The notes: generated by a model not told the origin, from the letters alone. Counted from the stretch's first letter, positions 47,801 to 57,208 are shown. The stretch is 64,000 bases of DNA from Streptosporangium sp. NBC_01756 (GCF_035917975.1 NZ_CP109130.1:6200001-6264000), one strand, 5' to 3'. Program-made: numbers and translations.

Positions 47801-48073
47801 GGGTGGGTGTTCCGGCCGGCCGTCGCAGTCACCGTCTCGTTTTTCAGGCCTCCGGCCTGACGGGCGCGCTGGTTACGGTTTTTTATAAGCCGGCCGGAAC
47901 ACCCACCCACCTCCGCGCCAGGCTGCCTCGCCGTACGGCGTGCGGACCGTAGCCGCTTGCTTTCCGGCCGCCCATGGATCTCGCGGACGCTGAAGCAATC
48001 CGCGCAGGGGCCGTTCAGAGGTGCCCGCCGTAGCTGACGCGTTCCTCTCCGACCAGTGCAGGGCCGAGCATCG
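47770..48073. repeat. Left arm of a ~304-bp inverted repeat flanking the HAD gene
   Basis: Aligns without gaps to the reverse complement of 48966-49269; by hand I count about a dozen mismatches. It includes a 112-bp palindromic element at 47799-47910. No coding function is evident; open frames in it are artefacts of the repeat. The remainder of the gene-free stretch 47592-48146 is the terminator and tandem repeat described separately. Confidence 0.92.
47799..47910. mobile_element. 112-bp MITE-like palindromic element, copy 1
   Basis: Perfect 22-bp terminal inverted repeats (47799-47820 and 47889-47910; core GGTGGGTGTTCCGGCCGGC) enclosing 68 bp, itself containing CAGGCC-TCC-GGCCTG and a TTTTTTATAAG segment. 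No transposase. A second copy lies inverted at 49129-49240. Confidence 0.7.
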
Positions 48074-48146
48074 TCGTCTCGCCCTCCAACCCACTTCTGC
48101 CGGTCGGAAGGCGTGCGGCGGGGCACCGGCAGGTTGAAGCCCGAGC

Positions 48147-48839
48147 TCAGTCGAGCAATGCGAGGACGGCGGCCAGCGCGGCCGGGCGCCGATCCACCGG
48201 CAGATGATCGACCAGGTGAACCTTGCAGCCCAGTGCCACAGCCCCACCGTCGGCGGTGGGGTCGTCGCCCACCATGAGCACGTCGTCGGGGGCCAGGTCG
48301 AGCCGGTCGCAGGCGGTCTGGAAAAGCACGGGATCGGGCTTCTGAGTCCCCTGTTCGTAGGAGAGAAGGTAAGCGGTGACGAGATGGTCCACACCATGGT
48401 CGCGAAAGACCGGGCGGATGTCCCAGCCGATGTTGCTGACGACGGCGACGGAGACCCCGCGCCTCCGCAGTTCCTTGAGCGTGCTCTCGGTGTCGGGGTA
48501 GGGCCGCCACGCGGTCGGCATGCGGTGACGGTCGTAAAGCGCGCCGGCCAATTCCGGTGAGGGCAGCGAAGCCTGCAGGGCGAGAGCGGTGTATGCGGCT
48601 CGGTGCCGCTCAGCGCTCAGATCACGCTCGCTCCACAAGACAGTCAAGGCGGGCGGCAGGCGGCGTGGGGGAGGGCCTCCGGGCATGGCGCCGACTTCTT
48701 CCAGCCGGGCACCGCAGGCGGCGAGTTCGTCCTCGCCCATGTCCTGCCCCGCTTCCGACACCACCGCGCGCAGCCAATCCTCCGTCGGTTCGCTGCGAAA
48801 GAGAGTCCCAGAAAAATCGAACATAACGCCTTTGATCAC
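48147..48839 (-). CDS. HAD superfamily hydrolase (inside the inverted-repeat unit)
   Basis: 230-residue HAD protein. Motif I FDFSGTLFRS carries the nucleophile Asp but has Ser where phosphatases usually have a second Asp (DxDxT), an atypical change; motif II VVSNIG, motif III Lys in QKPDPVLF, motif IV MVGDDPTADGGAV. Cap insertion between motifs I and II suggests a haloacid dehalogenase or phosphoglycolate phosphatase-like subclass; substrate unknown. GTG 48839 or ATG 48824 are both weak starts. The gene is the only cargo between the inverted-repeat arms. Confidence 0.78.
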   Translation of the reverse strand: MIKGVMFDFSGTLFRSEPTEDWLRAVVSEAGQDMGEDELAACGARLEEVGAMPGGPPPRRLPPALTVLWSERDLSAERHRAAYTALALQASLPSPELAGALYDRHRMPTAWRPYPDTESTLKELRRRGVSVAVVSNIGWDIRPVFRDHGVDHLVTAYLLSYEQGTQKPDPVLFQTACDRLDLAPDDVLMVGDDPTADGGAVALGCKVHLVDHLPVDRRPAALAAVLALLD

Positions 48840-48965
48840 GCCCGTGATTCTTGCCTTGGCATGCGATCGCCTGCAAGCGTGTGCCACGGCCGGGCACTGT
48901 AGAAAGGGACATGGCCGGCCCGCGATCCCCAGCCGCTCTTGCCTCTGGTGATGCTCGGATAGGTA

Positions 48966-49269
48966 CGGTGTTCGGCCCTGCACTGGTCGGAGAGGAACGC
49001 GTCAGCTACGGCGGGCACCTCTGAACGGCCCCTGCGCGGATTGCTTCAGCGTCCGCGAGATCGCTGGGCGGCCCGGAAGTGAACGGCTACGGTCCGCACG
49101 CCGTACGGCGAGACAGCCTGGCGCGGAGGTGGGTGGGTGTTCCGGCCGGCTTATAAAAAACCGCGACCAGCGCGCCCGTCAGGCCGGAGGCCTGAAAAAC
49201 GAGACGGTGACTGCGACGGCCGGCCGGAACACCCACCCACCGCAGCGCACACGGCGAAAACCGAAACAC
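48966..49269. repeat. Right arm of the ~304-bp inverted repeat flanking the HAD gene
   Basis: Reverse complement of 47770-48073, same length. Occupies most of the gene-free stretch 48840-49329; contains the second 112-bp element. Confidence 0.92.
49129..49240. mobile_element. 112-bp MITE-like palindromic element, copy 2 (inverted)
   Basis: Same 22-bp terminal inverted repeats (49129-49150 and 49219-49240) and the same interior as copy 1 apart from two bases near the middle, in opposite orientation. Confidence 0.7.
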
Positions 49270-49329
49270 CCACCCACCGCGCACAGCGAGAACCGCTCAG
49301 CCTCATCACGGACCCGCCCAGCATCGTGG

Positions 49330-50319
49330 TCACGACCGTTCGGCGGTGGTGTAGAGCTCCTTGACCGTGGTGCCGAAGTAGGGGCCGTACATGGTGCTCC
49401 GGTCGTCGCTGTATTTGAAGCTGCTCACCGAGGTGATCGTGCCGCGTCCGGTGGGGGTGTCGAAGCTGCTCAGCCAGGGACCGCCGCTGGATCCGGCGGT
49501 CATGTCGCAGTGCATGCCCTGGTCGCCGGTCTGGTCATGGGGGTCGGCGCGGACCGGGCCGGCGCAGTAGACCAGGTGCTCGCCGTCGTAGGGCGACTCG
49601 GCGGGAAAGCCGAAGGTGTGCGCCGGGCGGCCCCGGGCGCCGCCGAAGGCGATGTCCTGACCTCCGACGACGTCCGCCACATGTTTACCGGCCCCGGGGT
49701 TGAGCGCCACCATGCCGACGTCGTAGCTGTCGTCGGCGCTGCGTGACCACGGGCCCGTGACGAACATGCGGCGGGCGGTGAACTGCCCGTAGGGCTGGCG
49801 CCCCGCGTCGTAACCGGGCACGAAGGTCCAGTTGTCGGCCCAGGCACCGGTGCCGTCCTTGACGCAGTGGCCGGCGGTCACCACGAGGTCCTTGTTGGCG
49901 CTTTTCACCGAGCTGGCCGAGCACACGAAGTCGAGCCCGCCGACGGTGAGGAAGACCCGGCCGGTGGTGCGGGTCACCGAGCCACCCGCTCCCCAGCGCG
50001 CTCCGCCGATGCGGGGGCTCCGCTGGTGGACGGGCGTGCCCGGTGCGCCGAGCACCTTGGCCGCCGCCCCGAGCAGGTCGATCGGGGCGGCGGCCGCCAT
50101 CCGGCGAGGGGTCCAGTAATCGAGCACGCCGTTCCGGCCCGCCACGCCGCCGGCGACCACGTGCTCGACGATGTCACCCCGTTCCGGGACGGCCTCCGCG
50201 GCCGGTTGGAGCGGGCGGGCGGCACGCCCGTGCTCCGTGGTCGTCGCGGTGGCGGGGGAGACGCCCATCAGACCGGTGACGAGCACGGCACTCGCGAACA
50301 GGGGGAGGGTCAAGGTCAT
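49330..50319 (-). CDS. Secreted trypsin-like serine protease (first of two)
   Basis: 329-residue exported S1-type peptidase. Signal peptide MTLTLPLFASAVLVTGLMGV to about residue 26, propeptide, then the protease domain. Catalytic triad: His in VTAGHC (about residue 150), Asp in SYDVGMVAL, Ser in TAGSSGGPWL. Cysteines around the His and Ser loops are conserved. It lies 52 bp downstream of a closely related paralogue on the same strand. Glutamyl-endopeptidase-like specificity is possible but not determinable. The inverted-repeat unit ends just beyond its stop. Confidence 0.88.
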   Translation of the reverse strand: MTLTLPLFASAVLVTGLMGVSPATATTTEHGRAARPLQPAAEAVPERGDIVEHVVAGGVAGRNGVLDYWTPRRMAAAAPIDLLGAAAKVLGAPGTPVHQRSPRIGGARWGAGGSVTRTTGRVFLTVGGLDFVCSASSVKSANKDLVVTAGHCVKDGTGAWADNWTFVPGYDAGRQPYGQFTARRMFVTGPWSRSADDSYDVGMVALNPGAGKHVADVVGGQDIAFGGARGRPAHTFGFPAESPYDGEHLVYCAGPVRADPHDQTGDQGMHCDMTAGSSGGPWLSSFDTPTGRGTITSVSSFKYSDDRSTMYGPYFGTTVKELYTTAERS

Positions 50320-50371
50320 GGGACCGATTTTGCACTACCCGTTGTGCCGCTATAACTACTTTCGGTCAAAA

Positions 50372-51403
50372 TCAGGAGGTGCCGGTGGCCTGCGCGGCCT
50401 CGTAGACGGCCTGCGCGTCGGTTCCGAAATAGGGGCCGAACATCCAACCGGTGGCGAATCCGTACTTGAAGCTGTTCACCGAGTTCAGCGTGCCCGCCCC
50501 GGTGCTCTCGTCGAAGCCGGTGAACCAGGGGCCGCCGCTCGACCCGCCGGTCATGGCGCAGTTCAGGCCGATGTCACGGGACATCAGGAAGTCGTCGAAC
50601 GCCCGGCCCGCACAGTAGACCAGTTTCGATCCGTCGTAGGGGGCGGCGGCCGGATATCCGAAGGAGTGCATCTGCTGCCGCCTGGCCTGGTTGAAGGCGA
50701 CGCCCTGGCCGCCGACCACGTCGGTCAGCGACCGGCCGTTCAACGGGGCCACCACGGCCGCGGCCACGTCGTAGTTGACGTCCTCGCTGTTGTTCCACTG
50801 CGGGGTGGTGTAGAGCGTGGTCGCCACCCAGGTGCCGTACGGCCGGTCGCCGTTGTCGTAGCCCGGAACGAAGACCCAGTTGCCGTGGAAGGCGCCGCCC
50901 ATCCTCACGCAGTGCCCCGCGGTGATCACAGTGCTTTTGTTGTCGCTGGTCACCGCGTTGCCCGAGCAGGAGGCGTTACGGCCCTGGTAGGTGAAGAAGA
51001 CCCGTCCGACGGTTGTGGAGATCACCCCTTTGCCCTTCCACGGCGACCCGGTGGAGGCGCGGGCGGTCACCGAGCGCCGCGTGGTCGTGACGGTGACGCC
51101 GTCGGGCGGGGTCGCGGGGACCGAGACGGGGTCGGCGGCCGCCTGCGCCGCGATCGCCGCCGCGGTGAGCCGGACGCCGTCCTTCCTGGGGGCGAGGGCG
51201 TCGAGTGGCTGGGCCGCCTCCATCTTCGCCTCCGTCCAGTAGCGCTGGACGGTGCGTTGTTCGGTTCCGGTGTCGGCGGCCTCCCTGTCGACGGGCTGGG
51301 GGGCGGCCGACACCACGGCGGTGGCGTGCGCGATCCCCGGGGGGAGCAGGGTGCCGCCCACGACGAGAGCGAGTAGGGGAACCAGGCGTGCCGTACGGCG
51401 CAT
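50372..51403 (-). CDS. Secreted trypsin-like serine protease (second of two)
   Basis: 343-residue exported S1-type peptidase. Signal peptide MRRTARLVPLLALVVGGTLL to about residue 27. Triad: His in ITAGHC (about 164), Asp in NYDVAAAVV, Ser in TGGSSGGPWF. GGGAGG precedes ATG 51403. Tandem duplication with the downstream gene is evident from shared segments such as FVPGYD, DVVGGQ and SSGGPW. Divergent from dxr. Confidence 0.88.
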   Translation of the reverse strand: MRRTARLVPLLALVVGGTLLPPGIAHATAVVSAAPQPVDREAADTGTEQRTVQRYWTEAKMEAAQPLDALAPRKDGVRLTAAAIAAQAAADPVSVPATPPDGVTVTTTRRSVTARASTGSPWKGKGVISTTVGRVFFTYQGRNASCSGNAVTSDNKSTVITAGHCVRMGGAFHGNWVFVPGYDNGDRPYGTWVATTLYTTPQWNNSEDVNYDVAAAVVAPLNGRSLTDVVGGQGVAFNQARRQQMHSFGYPAAAPYDGSKLVYCAGRAFDDFLMSRDIGLNCAMTGGSSGGPWFTGFDESTGAGTLNSVNSFKYGFATGWMFGPYFGTDAQAVYEAAQATGTS

Positions 51404-51587
51404 TTGTACCTCCCGAGACCTGACGATGAGTCGGGAAGCTAGTGCGCCGGATAACCATATTTCTCAACATTTACCACTATTGATATAGCGAAATTCCGGC
51501 GTAAGTAATGCCTTTTATCGTGTGTTTCATCCTTCACTGCTGTCGATACCGATTCGACAGGGAGCCGGGAGCCGGGAGAATGGGACG

Positions 51588-52772
51588 GTGCAGCCAGACA
51601 CCACTCGCTCCGTCGTCCTGCTCGGCTCGACCGGCTCCATCGGGACCCAGTCCCTCGATGTCATCGCCCGCAACCCCGGCCGGTTCCGGGTGGCGGCGCT
51701 CGCCGCCGGGGGCGGCAGGGTCGACCTGCTGGCCCGCCAGGCGGCCGAGTTCCGGCCCGACGCGGTGGCCGTCGCCGACCCCTCGGCCGTGCCGGCGCTG
51801 CGGGAGGCCCTGGCCGCGCACAGGGTGAGCGCCGAGGTCCTCGCCGGGCCGGAGGGGGTCGCGGAGGCGGCCGCCTGGCCGGCTGACACGGTGCTCAACG
51901 GCATCACCGGCGCGCTGGGGCTGACCTCGACGCTGGCCGCGCTCGATGCGGGCAGGGTGCTCGCCCTCGCCAACAAGGAGTCGCTGATCATCGGTGGGCC
52001 GCTGGTGAAGCGTCTCGCCAAGCCGGGACAGCTGATACCGGTCGACTCCGAGCACGCCGCGCTGGCCCAGTGCCTGTGGGCCGCCGGACCCTCCGGCCCC
52101 GACGCGTCGGCCGTACGGAGGCTCATCGTCACCGCCAGCGGCGGCCCCTTCCGCGGCAGGTCGCGCGCGAAGCTCGAGAACGTGACCCCCGAGCAGGCCC
52201 TGGCCCACCCCACCTGGTCGATGGGACCGGTCATCACAGTGAATTCGGCCACTCTGGTGAACAAGGGCCTGGAGGTCATCGAGGCCCACCTGCTCTTCGA
52301 CATCGGCTTCGACGCGATCACCGTCGTGGTCCATCCGCAATCGGTGGTCCACTCCATGGTCGAGTTCGTGGACGGCTCGGTCATCGCCCAGGCCAGCCCG
52401 CCGGACATGAGGCTGCCGATCGCGCTGGCCCTCGGGTGGCCGGAACGGGTCGCCGATGCCGCCCCCACCGTCGACTGGACGAAGGCCCATGCATGGACGT
52501 TCGAACCGCTCGACGACGAGGCGTTCCCCTCCGTCGCGCTGGCCCGTCAGGTCGGCTCGGCGGGGGGCACCGCCCCCGCCGTCTACAACGCGGCCAACGA
52601 GGTCTGCGTCGACGCCTTCCTGGCCGGGCGGCTGCCCTTCCTCGGCATCGTCGACACGGTGGCCCGAGTTGTCTCCGAGCACATCGTTACCAAAGCAGAT
52701 TCCGTAGCAGAAGTGCTCGATGCCGACGAATGGGCGAGGGCAAGGTCTCGGGAGCTCACCGGGACTGCCTAG
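51588..52772 (+). CDS. dxr: 1-deoxy-D-xylulose-5-phosphate reductoisomerase
   Basis: 394-residue enzyme of the MEP pathway converting DXP to MEP with NADPH. Motifs: [16 protein letters not shown] (N-terminal nucleotide-binding), [11 protein letters not shown], the metal-site VDSEHAAL, and the [13 protein letters not shown] and [15 protein letters not shown] segments. GTG 51588 was chosen; the frame extends upstream without family similarity. Followed 35 bp later by ispG, without the site-2 protease gene (rseP) that commonly sits between them in actinobacteria. Confidence 0.96.
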   Translation: MQPDTTRSVVLLGSTGSIGTQSLDVIARNPGRFRVAALAAGGGRVDLLARQAAEFRPDAVAVADPSAVPALREALAAHRVSAEVLAGPEGVAEAAAWPADTVLNGITGALGLTSTLAALDAGRVLALANKESLIIGGPLVKRLAKPGQLIPVDSEHAALAQCLWAAGPSGPDASAVRRLIVTASGGPFRGRSRAKLENVTPEQALAHPTWSMGPVITVNSATLVNKGLEVIEAHLLFDIGFDAITVVVHPQSVVHSMVEFVDGSVIAQASPPDMRLPIALALGWPERVADAAPTVDWTKAHAWTFEPLDDEAFPSVALARQVGSAGGTAPAVYNAANEVCVDAFLAGRLPFLGIVDTVARVVSEHIVTKADSVAEVLDADEWARARSRELTGTA

Positions 52773-52807
52773 ACTGGGTAATGTCGTCGACTCTTCAAGG
52801 GCTGAAA

Positions 52808-53974
52808 ATGACTTCTGTTGCTCTCGGTATCCCTTCCGTAAGGACCAGGCCGATCGCCGAGCGACGCAAATCCCGTCAGATCATGGTCGGCTCCGTCCCG
52901 GTGGGTGGAGACGCCCCCGTCTCGGTGCAGTCGATGACCACCACGGTCACCGCTGACGTCAACGCCACGCTCCAGCAGATCGCCGCGCTGACCGCGTCGG
53001 GCTGTCAGATCGTCCGGGTGGCCGTGCCCTCCCAGGACGACGCCGAGGCGCTGCCGATCATCGCGAAGAAGTCGCAGATCCCGGTGATCGCCGACATCCA
53101 CTTCCAGCCGAAGTACGTCTTCGCCGCGATCGAGGCGGGCTGCGCGGCGGTCCGGGTCAATCCGGGCAACATCAAGAAGTTCGATGACAAGGTCGGCGAG
53201 ATCGCCCGGGCCGCCGCGGACCACGGGGTGCCGATCCGGATCGGCGTCAACGCCGGTTCGCTCGACCCCCGGCTGCTGCAGAAGTACGGCAAGGCCACCC
53301 CCGAGGCGCTGGTGGAGTCGGCGCTGTGGGAGTGCTCGCTGTTCGAGGAGCACGGCTTCCGCGACATCAAGATCTCGGTCAAGCACAACGACCCGGTCGT
53401 GATGATCCAGGCATACCGCCTGCTGGCCGCCCAGTGCGAATACCCCCTGCACCTGGGGGTCACCGAGGCGGGCCCGGCGTTCCAGGGCACGATCAAGTCG
53501 GCGGTCGCGTTCGGCGCGCTGCTGGCCGAGGGCATCGGCGACACCATCCGCGTGTCGCTGTCGGCCCCTCCGGTGGAGGAGGTCAAGGTCGGCAACCAGA
53601 TCCTGGAGTCGCTGAACCTGCGCGAGCGCGGCCTGGAGATCGTCTCCTGCCCCTCCTGCGGTCGCGCCCAGGTCGACGTCTACACCCTGGCGGAGCAGGT
53701 CCAGGCCGGCCTTGAGGGGCTGAAGGTCCCGCTGCGTGTCGCGGTGATGGGCTGCGTCGTCAACGGTCCCGGTGAGGCCCGCGAGGCCGACCTCGGAGTG
53801 GCCTCCGGCAACGGCAAGGGCCAGATCTTCGTCAAGGGAGAGGTCATCAAGACCGTCCCGGAGTCCCAGATCGTGGAGACCCTCATCGAGGAGGCTCTGC
53901 GTCTCGCCGAGGAGATGGGCGTGGACGTCGATCTCGACGGGGACGACTCGGGTCCCGAGGTCGTCGTCAGCTAG
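52808..53974 (+). CDS. ispG: 4-hydroxy-3-methylbut-2-en-1-yl diphosphate synthase (flavodoxin/ferredoxin)
   Basis: 388-residue 4Fe-4S enzyme of the MEP pathway, making HMBPP from MEcPP. Visible: [17 protein letters not shown] (N-terminal TIM barrel start), [15 protein letters not shown], and the cluster Cys in [10 protein letters not shown] and [15 protein letters not shown] near the C-terminus. ATG 52808 follows AAGGGCTG at a good distance; an ATG at 52781 would add nine residues. Confidence 0.96.
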   Translation: MTSVALGIPSVRTRPIAERRKSRQIMVGSVPVGGDAPVSVQSMTTTVTADVNATLQQIAALTASGCQIVRVAVPSQDDAEALPIIAKKSQIPVIADIHFQPKYVFAAIEAGCAAVRVNPGNIKKFDDKVGEIARAAADHGVPIRIGVNAGSLDPRLLQKYGKATPEALVESALWECSLFEEHGFRDIKISVKHNDPVVMIQAYRLLAAQCEYPLHLGVTEAGPAFQGTIKSAVAFGALLAEGIGDTIRVSLSAPPVEEVKVGNQILESLNLRERGLEIVSCPSCGRAQVDVYTLAEQVQAGLEGLKVPLRVAVMGCVVNGPGEAREADLGVASGNGKGQIFVKGEVIKTVPESQIVETLIEEALRLAEEMGVDVDLDGDDSGPEVVVS

Positions 53975-54096
53975 TAGGGCGTCTCCGAGCCGAGAATTTC
54001 CCGGTCGACGTTCGGCGTGAGGCCACTGGCGGCCGTCTGAACGACCGCGGTAGGCGAAAGGATCGGCAGGGCAGGCCCTGAGCCCCGATCCACCAG

Positions 54097-54135
54097 GACC
54101 GTCCGGCGCACCGTCGCGGTGTGCGCCGGGCGGTC
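54097..54135 (+). terminator. Hairpin terminator after ispG
   Basis: 15-bp stem GACCGTCCGGCGCAC / GTGCGCCGGGCGGTC (one G-U pair), loop CGTCGCGGT. It is the only clear element in the 347-bp gap 53975-54321. Confidence 0.75.
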
Positions 54136-54321
54136 TTGTGCTGTGCGGAGTGGCTCCGCACGCGGGGTGGGGCTCGGCGGAGCCCAGCGGGATGTCCTTG
54201 GCGTCATTGGTCGCATGTGGTAATCACTCGCATACATATTGTTAAGAATCCGGCCGTGTTCCCTGTGGCCGCGCCCTCACCTGGGAGATCATCGCCTCGG
54301 CCTTACCGGGAGGGAACGTCT

Positions 54322-55917
54322 GTGAAAAGGGTTGTCGGGGTTGTCGCGGTCATCGCAGTGCTGGCCGTCACCATGGGGGCTCCACAGGGAGCTGTGGCGC
54401 AGCAGGAGCGGAGTGAGCTGCTCTGGGGCCCCTGCGGCGGTGCGCCCAAGACCGGCCTGCTCGACGGCGTGCTGGCCGCTCCGGCCGAGGCCAAGGCGGG
54501 TGAGGTGGAGTGCGCGAACCTGAGGGTTCCCCTCGACTACGGTGACTCCTCCCAGACCATCAGCCTGGCTCTGAACCGGATCAGGGGAAAGGCCGCCCGG
54601 GGCGGCGACCATCTCGGCGTGCTGCTGGTCAACCCCGGAGGCCCTGGGGCATCCGGCCGCAGCCTGGCCAAATACGTCGCCGCCCAGCTTCCCGCCGGCC
54701 TGGCGGAGCGATTCGACGTGGTCGGCTTCGACCCGCGAGGGGTGGGAAGCAGCGAGCCCGCGCTCCGATGCGTGGACCCGGCGAGGTACTACGCTCCGCC
54801 GCTCCCCGACCATGTGCCCGGCAACGCGCGGGAGGAGACCGCGCTGATCGGCAGGGCCCAGCAGTACGCCACGGCGTGCGGGCAGCGGTGGAAGTGGCTG
54901 TTGCCCCACATGACCAGCGAGAACTCCGCCAGGGACATGGACGCGATCCGAGCGGCGCTCGGCGAGTCCAAAATCAGCTTCCTGGGCTACTCCTACGGGA
55001 GTTACCTCGGCGAGGTCTACGCGACGCTCTTCCCCAGCAGGGTCAAGCGGCTCATCCTGGACAGCGTGGTGGATCCCCGCGGCGTCTGGTACGACTCCAA
55101 CCTCGTTCAGGACGTCTCCTTCGACCGGCGGCACCAGGAATTCCTGAAGTGGACGGCCCGCCACAACGACGTCTACAAGCTGGGCGCGACCGGCAAGTCG
55201 GTCTCCTTCGCGTGGTACGCCATGCGGGATCGGCTGCGCACCCGTCCAGCCGGCGGGGTGGTCGGCCCGAGTGAGCTCGACGACATCTACACCGCCGGCG
55301 GCTACTCCGACATGATCTGGCCGCAGCTCGCCAGGGCGTTCTCCGCCTACGTCAAGAAGGACGACACGGAGCCGATGCTCGCCGCCTACCGCCGGCACGC
55401 GGAGAACGACGCCAAGGCGGAGAACGCGTACGCCGTCTACCTGGCCGTGCAGTGCAGCGACGCCGCCTGGCCCCGGGACTGGTCCCGGTGGCGGACCGAC
55501 ATGACCAGGCTGTACGCCAAGGCCCCCTTTCTCACCTGGCCGAATGCCTGGTACAACGCACCCTGTGCGTTCTGGCCCGAGCGGGGAGGAACGCCGGTGA
55601 AGATCCAGGACCATTCGGAGCTGCCGCCGATCATGCTCATCCAGGCCGAGCGCGACCCTGCCACGCCCTACTCGGGGGCTCTGCACGTCCGCAAGCTGTT
55701 CGGCGAATCCCGGCTGGTGACCGTGCCCGGCGGCAACCACGGGGTCTCGTTCGGCGGGAACCGCTGTGTGGACCGCCACCTGCAGGCTTACCTCAGGGAC
55801 GGCACCCTGCCCGGCCCGGCCCGGCGTAGCGCCGCCACTCCGGATGCCCGCTGCGCGGGGACGCCGGAGGTCGGATCCGCGCAGCGGGCGGCGACGGCGG
55901 AGCAGCCGGCTGGGTAG
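54322..55917 (+). CDS. Secreted alpha/beta hydrolase, TAP-type tripeptidyl aminopeptidase
   Basis: 531-residue exported hydrolase. Signal peptide KRVVGVVAVIAVLAVTMGAPQGAVAQ. Oxyanion motif NPGGPGASG, nucleophile Ser in GYSYGSYLGEVYA (about residue 221), Asp in AERDPATPYSGA and His in PGGNHGVSFG, with the TAP C-terminal domain. Family members release tripeptides or dipeptides from protein N-termini. GTG 54322 follows GGGAGGGAA. Confidence 0.88.
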   Translation: MKRVVGVVAVIAVLAVTMGAPQGAVAQQERSELLWGPCGGAPKTGLLDGVLAAPAEAKAGEVECANLRVPLDYGDSSQTISLALNRIRGKAARGGDHLGVLLVNPGGPGASGRSLAKYVAAQLPAGLAERFDVVGFDPRGVGSSEPALRCVDPARYYAPPLPDHVPGNAREETALIGRAQQYATACGQRWKWLLPHMTSENSARDMDAIRAALGESKISFLGYSYGSYLGEVYATLFPSRVKRLILDSVVDPRGVWYDSNLVQDVSFDRRHQEFLKWTARHNDVYKLGATGKSVSFAWYAMRDRLRTRPAGGVVGPSELDDIYTAGGYSDMIWPQLARAFSAYVKKDDTEPMLAAYRRHAENDAKAENAYAVYLAVQCSDAAWPRDWSRWRTDMTRLYAKAPFLTWPNAWYNAPCAFWPERGGTPVKIQDHSELPPIMLIQAERDPATPYSGALHVRKLFGESRLVTVPGGNHGVSFGGNRCVDRHLQAYLRDGTLPGPARRSAATPDARCAGTPEVGSAQRAATAEQPAG

Positions 55918-55980
55918 GTGGAGATGACTGGCTCTATGTTGGTTCCTGCCAAAATCGCAGGGGTCGCGTAGGCTGAGCGC

Positions 55981-56826
55981 GTGATGCTGCGCACAACAGC
56001 GTCGCGCGTGCTCGATGACAACGATCGTGACGAGGTGCTGGCGCTTCTGGACGCCGATCCCGTCGCCAATGTCTTCGTCGCCTCCAGAGTCCGTGCCGTC
56101 GGGCTCAATCCGGCCAGGCTCGGTGGTCAGATGTGGGGATTCGGGCCACGCGGCGGTCTGACCTCTCTCTGCTATGCCGGGGCCAACCTGGTCCCGGTGA
56201 ACGCCGGTGCCGACGCCGTGCACGCCTTCGCCGACCGCGCCCGCAGGCAGGGCCGTCGCTGTTCTTCGATCGTCGGCCCCGCGGACGCCGTGGCGCCGCT
56301 GTGGGAGCGGCTGGAGCCCCACTGGGGTGCGGCCCGTGCGATCCGCCGGGCACAGCCGGTGATGGCGGTCGCCACACCGTCCCCCGTCCCGGTCGACCCG
56401 CTGGTCCGGCGGGTGCGGCCGGAGGAGTTCGAGATCCTGCTCCCGGCCTGCGTGGCGATGTTCACCGAGGAGGTGGGGATCTCCCCGGAGGCGGGGGACG
56501 GCGGCGCCCTTTACCGGTCCCGGGTGGCCGAGCTGATCCGGATCGGCCGGTCCTATGCGCGGATCGAGCACGGCAGGGTCGTCTTCAAGGCCGAGATCGG
56601 TGCCGTCACGCCGCTGGCCTGCCAGATCCAGGGCGTCTGGGTCCATCCCGACCTGCGTGGCCGGGGTCACGCGGTGGCGGGGATGGCCTCGGTGGTCAAG
56701 CACGCGCTCGACTGTTTCGCGCCCGTGGTCTCGCTCTACGTCAACGACTACAACGCCCCCGCCCGGGCGGTCTACCGCAGAGCCGGGTTCACCGAGGTCG
56801 GCACCTTCATGTCGGTGCTCTTCTAG
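55981..56826 (+). CDS. GNAT family acetyltransferase (DUF4081 type)
   Basis: 281-residue protein with an N-terminal DUF4081-like half (DDNDRDEVLALLDADPVANVFVASRVRAVG) and a C-terminal GNAT fold (acetyl-CoA motif VHPDLRGRGHAVAGMASVV, then NDYNAPARAVYRRAGF). An orthologous gene lies beside dxr/ispG in mycobacteria (Rv2867c, from memory), so the neighbourhood is conserved. Substrate unknown. GTG 55981 or ATG 55984. It converges on the DUF3037 gene with 4 bp between the stops. Confidence 0.85.
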   Translation: MMLRTTASRVLDDNDRDEVLALLDADPVANVFVASRVRAVGLNPARLGGQMWGFGPRGGLTSLCYAGANLVPVNAGADAVHAFADRARRQGRRCSSIVGPADAVAPLWERLEPHWGAARAIRRAQPVMAVATPSPVPVDPLVRRVRPEEFEILLPACVAMFTEEVGISPEAGDGGALYRSRVAELIRIGRSYARIEHGRVVFKAEIGAVTPLACQIQGVWVHPDLRGRGHAVAGMASVVKHALDCFAPVVSLYVNDYNAPARAVYRRAGFTEVGTFMSVLF

Positions 56827-56830
56827 ACGC

Positions 56831-57208
56831 TCAGAGGCTGCGGACCAGGCAGGTCACCAGGCGCTCGAGCTCGGCTTCGGGGTCGGCGGTGAGACCCGCG
56901 TGGACCGGGCCGGTCTGCACGATCGTGCTGCGCGGAGCGGTCAGCCAGCGGAACCGGCCACCGAGGGGCTCCTCGGTCAGCGGCCCCGCGTCGGTGGTGC
57001 AGGAACGCTGGTACGCGCCGAGTGCGTGCCGTACGCCGTCGAGGTCCGCATGGGGGTCGAGCGCGTGCAACCGCGCCTCGTCCAGCTCCACCCGAGCACA
57101 CAGGTAGTCGCGCTGCTGGCAGTAGAGCACCACTCCGGCGTTGATCAGCTCGCCCCGCTCCACGCGGGGGACCACCCGGATCACGGCGTACTCGTAAACG
57201 TCTCTCAC
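56831..57208 (-). CDS. DUF3037 protein coupled to the HipA-like kinase
   Basis: 125-residue protein beginning VRDVYEYAVIRVVPRVERGELINAGVVLYCQQRDYL, the DUF3037 signature, with a C-terminal part around GRFRWLTAPRSTIVQTGPVHAGL. Its GTG start overlaps the kinase stop (GTGA). DUF3037 proteins are known to travel with HipA-like kinases, but their function is not established. Could be a partner, substrate or antidote of the kinase. Confidence 0.8.
   Translation of the reverse strand: MRDVYEYAVIRVVPRVERGELINAGVVLYCQQRDYLCARVELDEARLHALDPHADLDGVRHALGAYQRSCTTDAGPLTEEPLGGRFRWLTAPRSTIVQTGPVHAGLTADPEAELERLVTCLVRSL

Noticed and set aside
47653-48510. Open frames crossing the left inverted-repeat arm and the HAD gene
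   Set aside because: They arise from repeat sequence, change character at its edges and lack motifs; the in-frame HAD gene is the only coding candidate.
52070-52807. A long N-terminal extension of ispG through the end of dxr
   Set aside because: The extension is out of frame with dxr, lacks family similarity and makes the protein far longer than IspG; the ATG at 52808 has a good ribosome binding site.
54289-56703. 804-codon leftward open frame antisense to the TAP hydrolase and GNAT genes
   Set aside because: Low-complexity, Arg/Gly/His-rich translation typical of GC-rich antisense frames; the rightward genes have clear family motifs.
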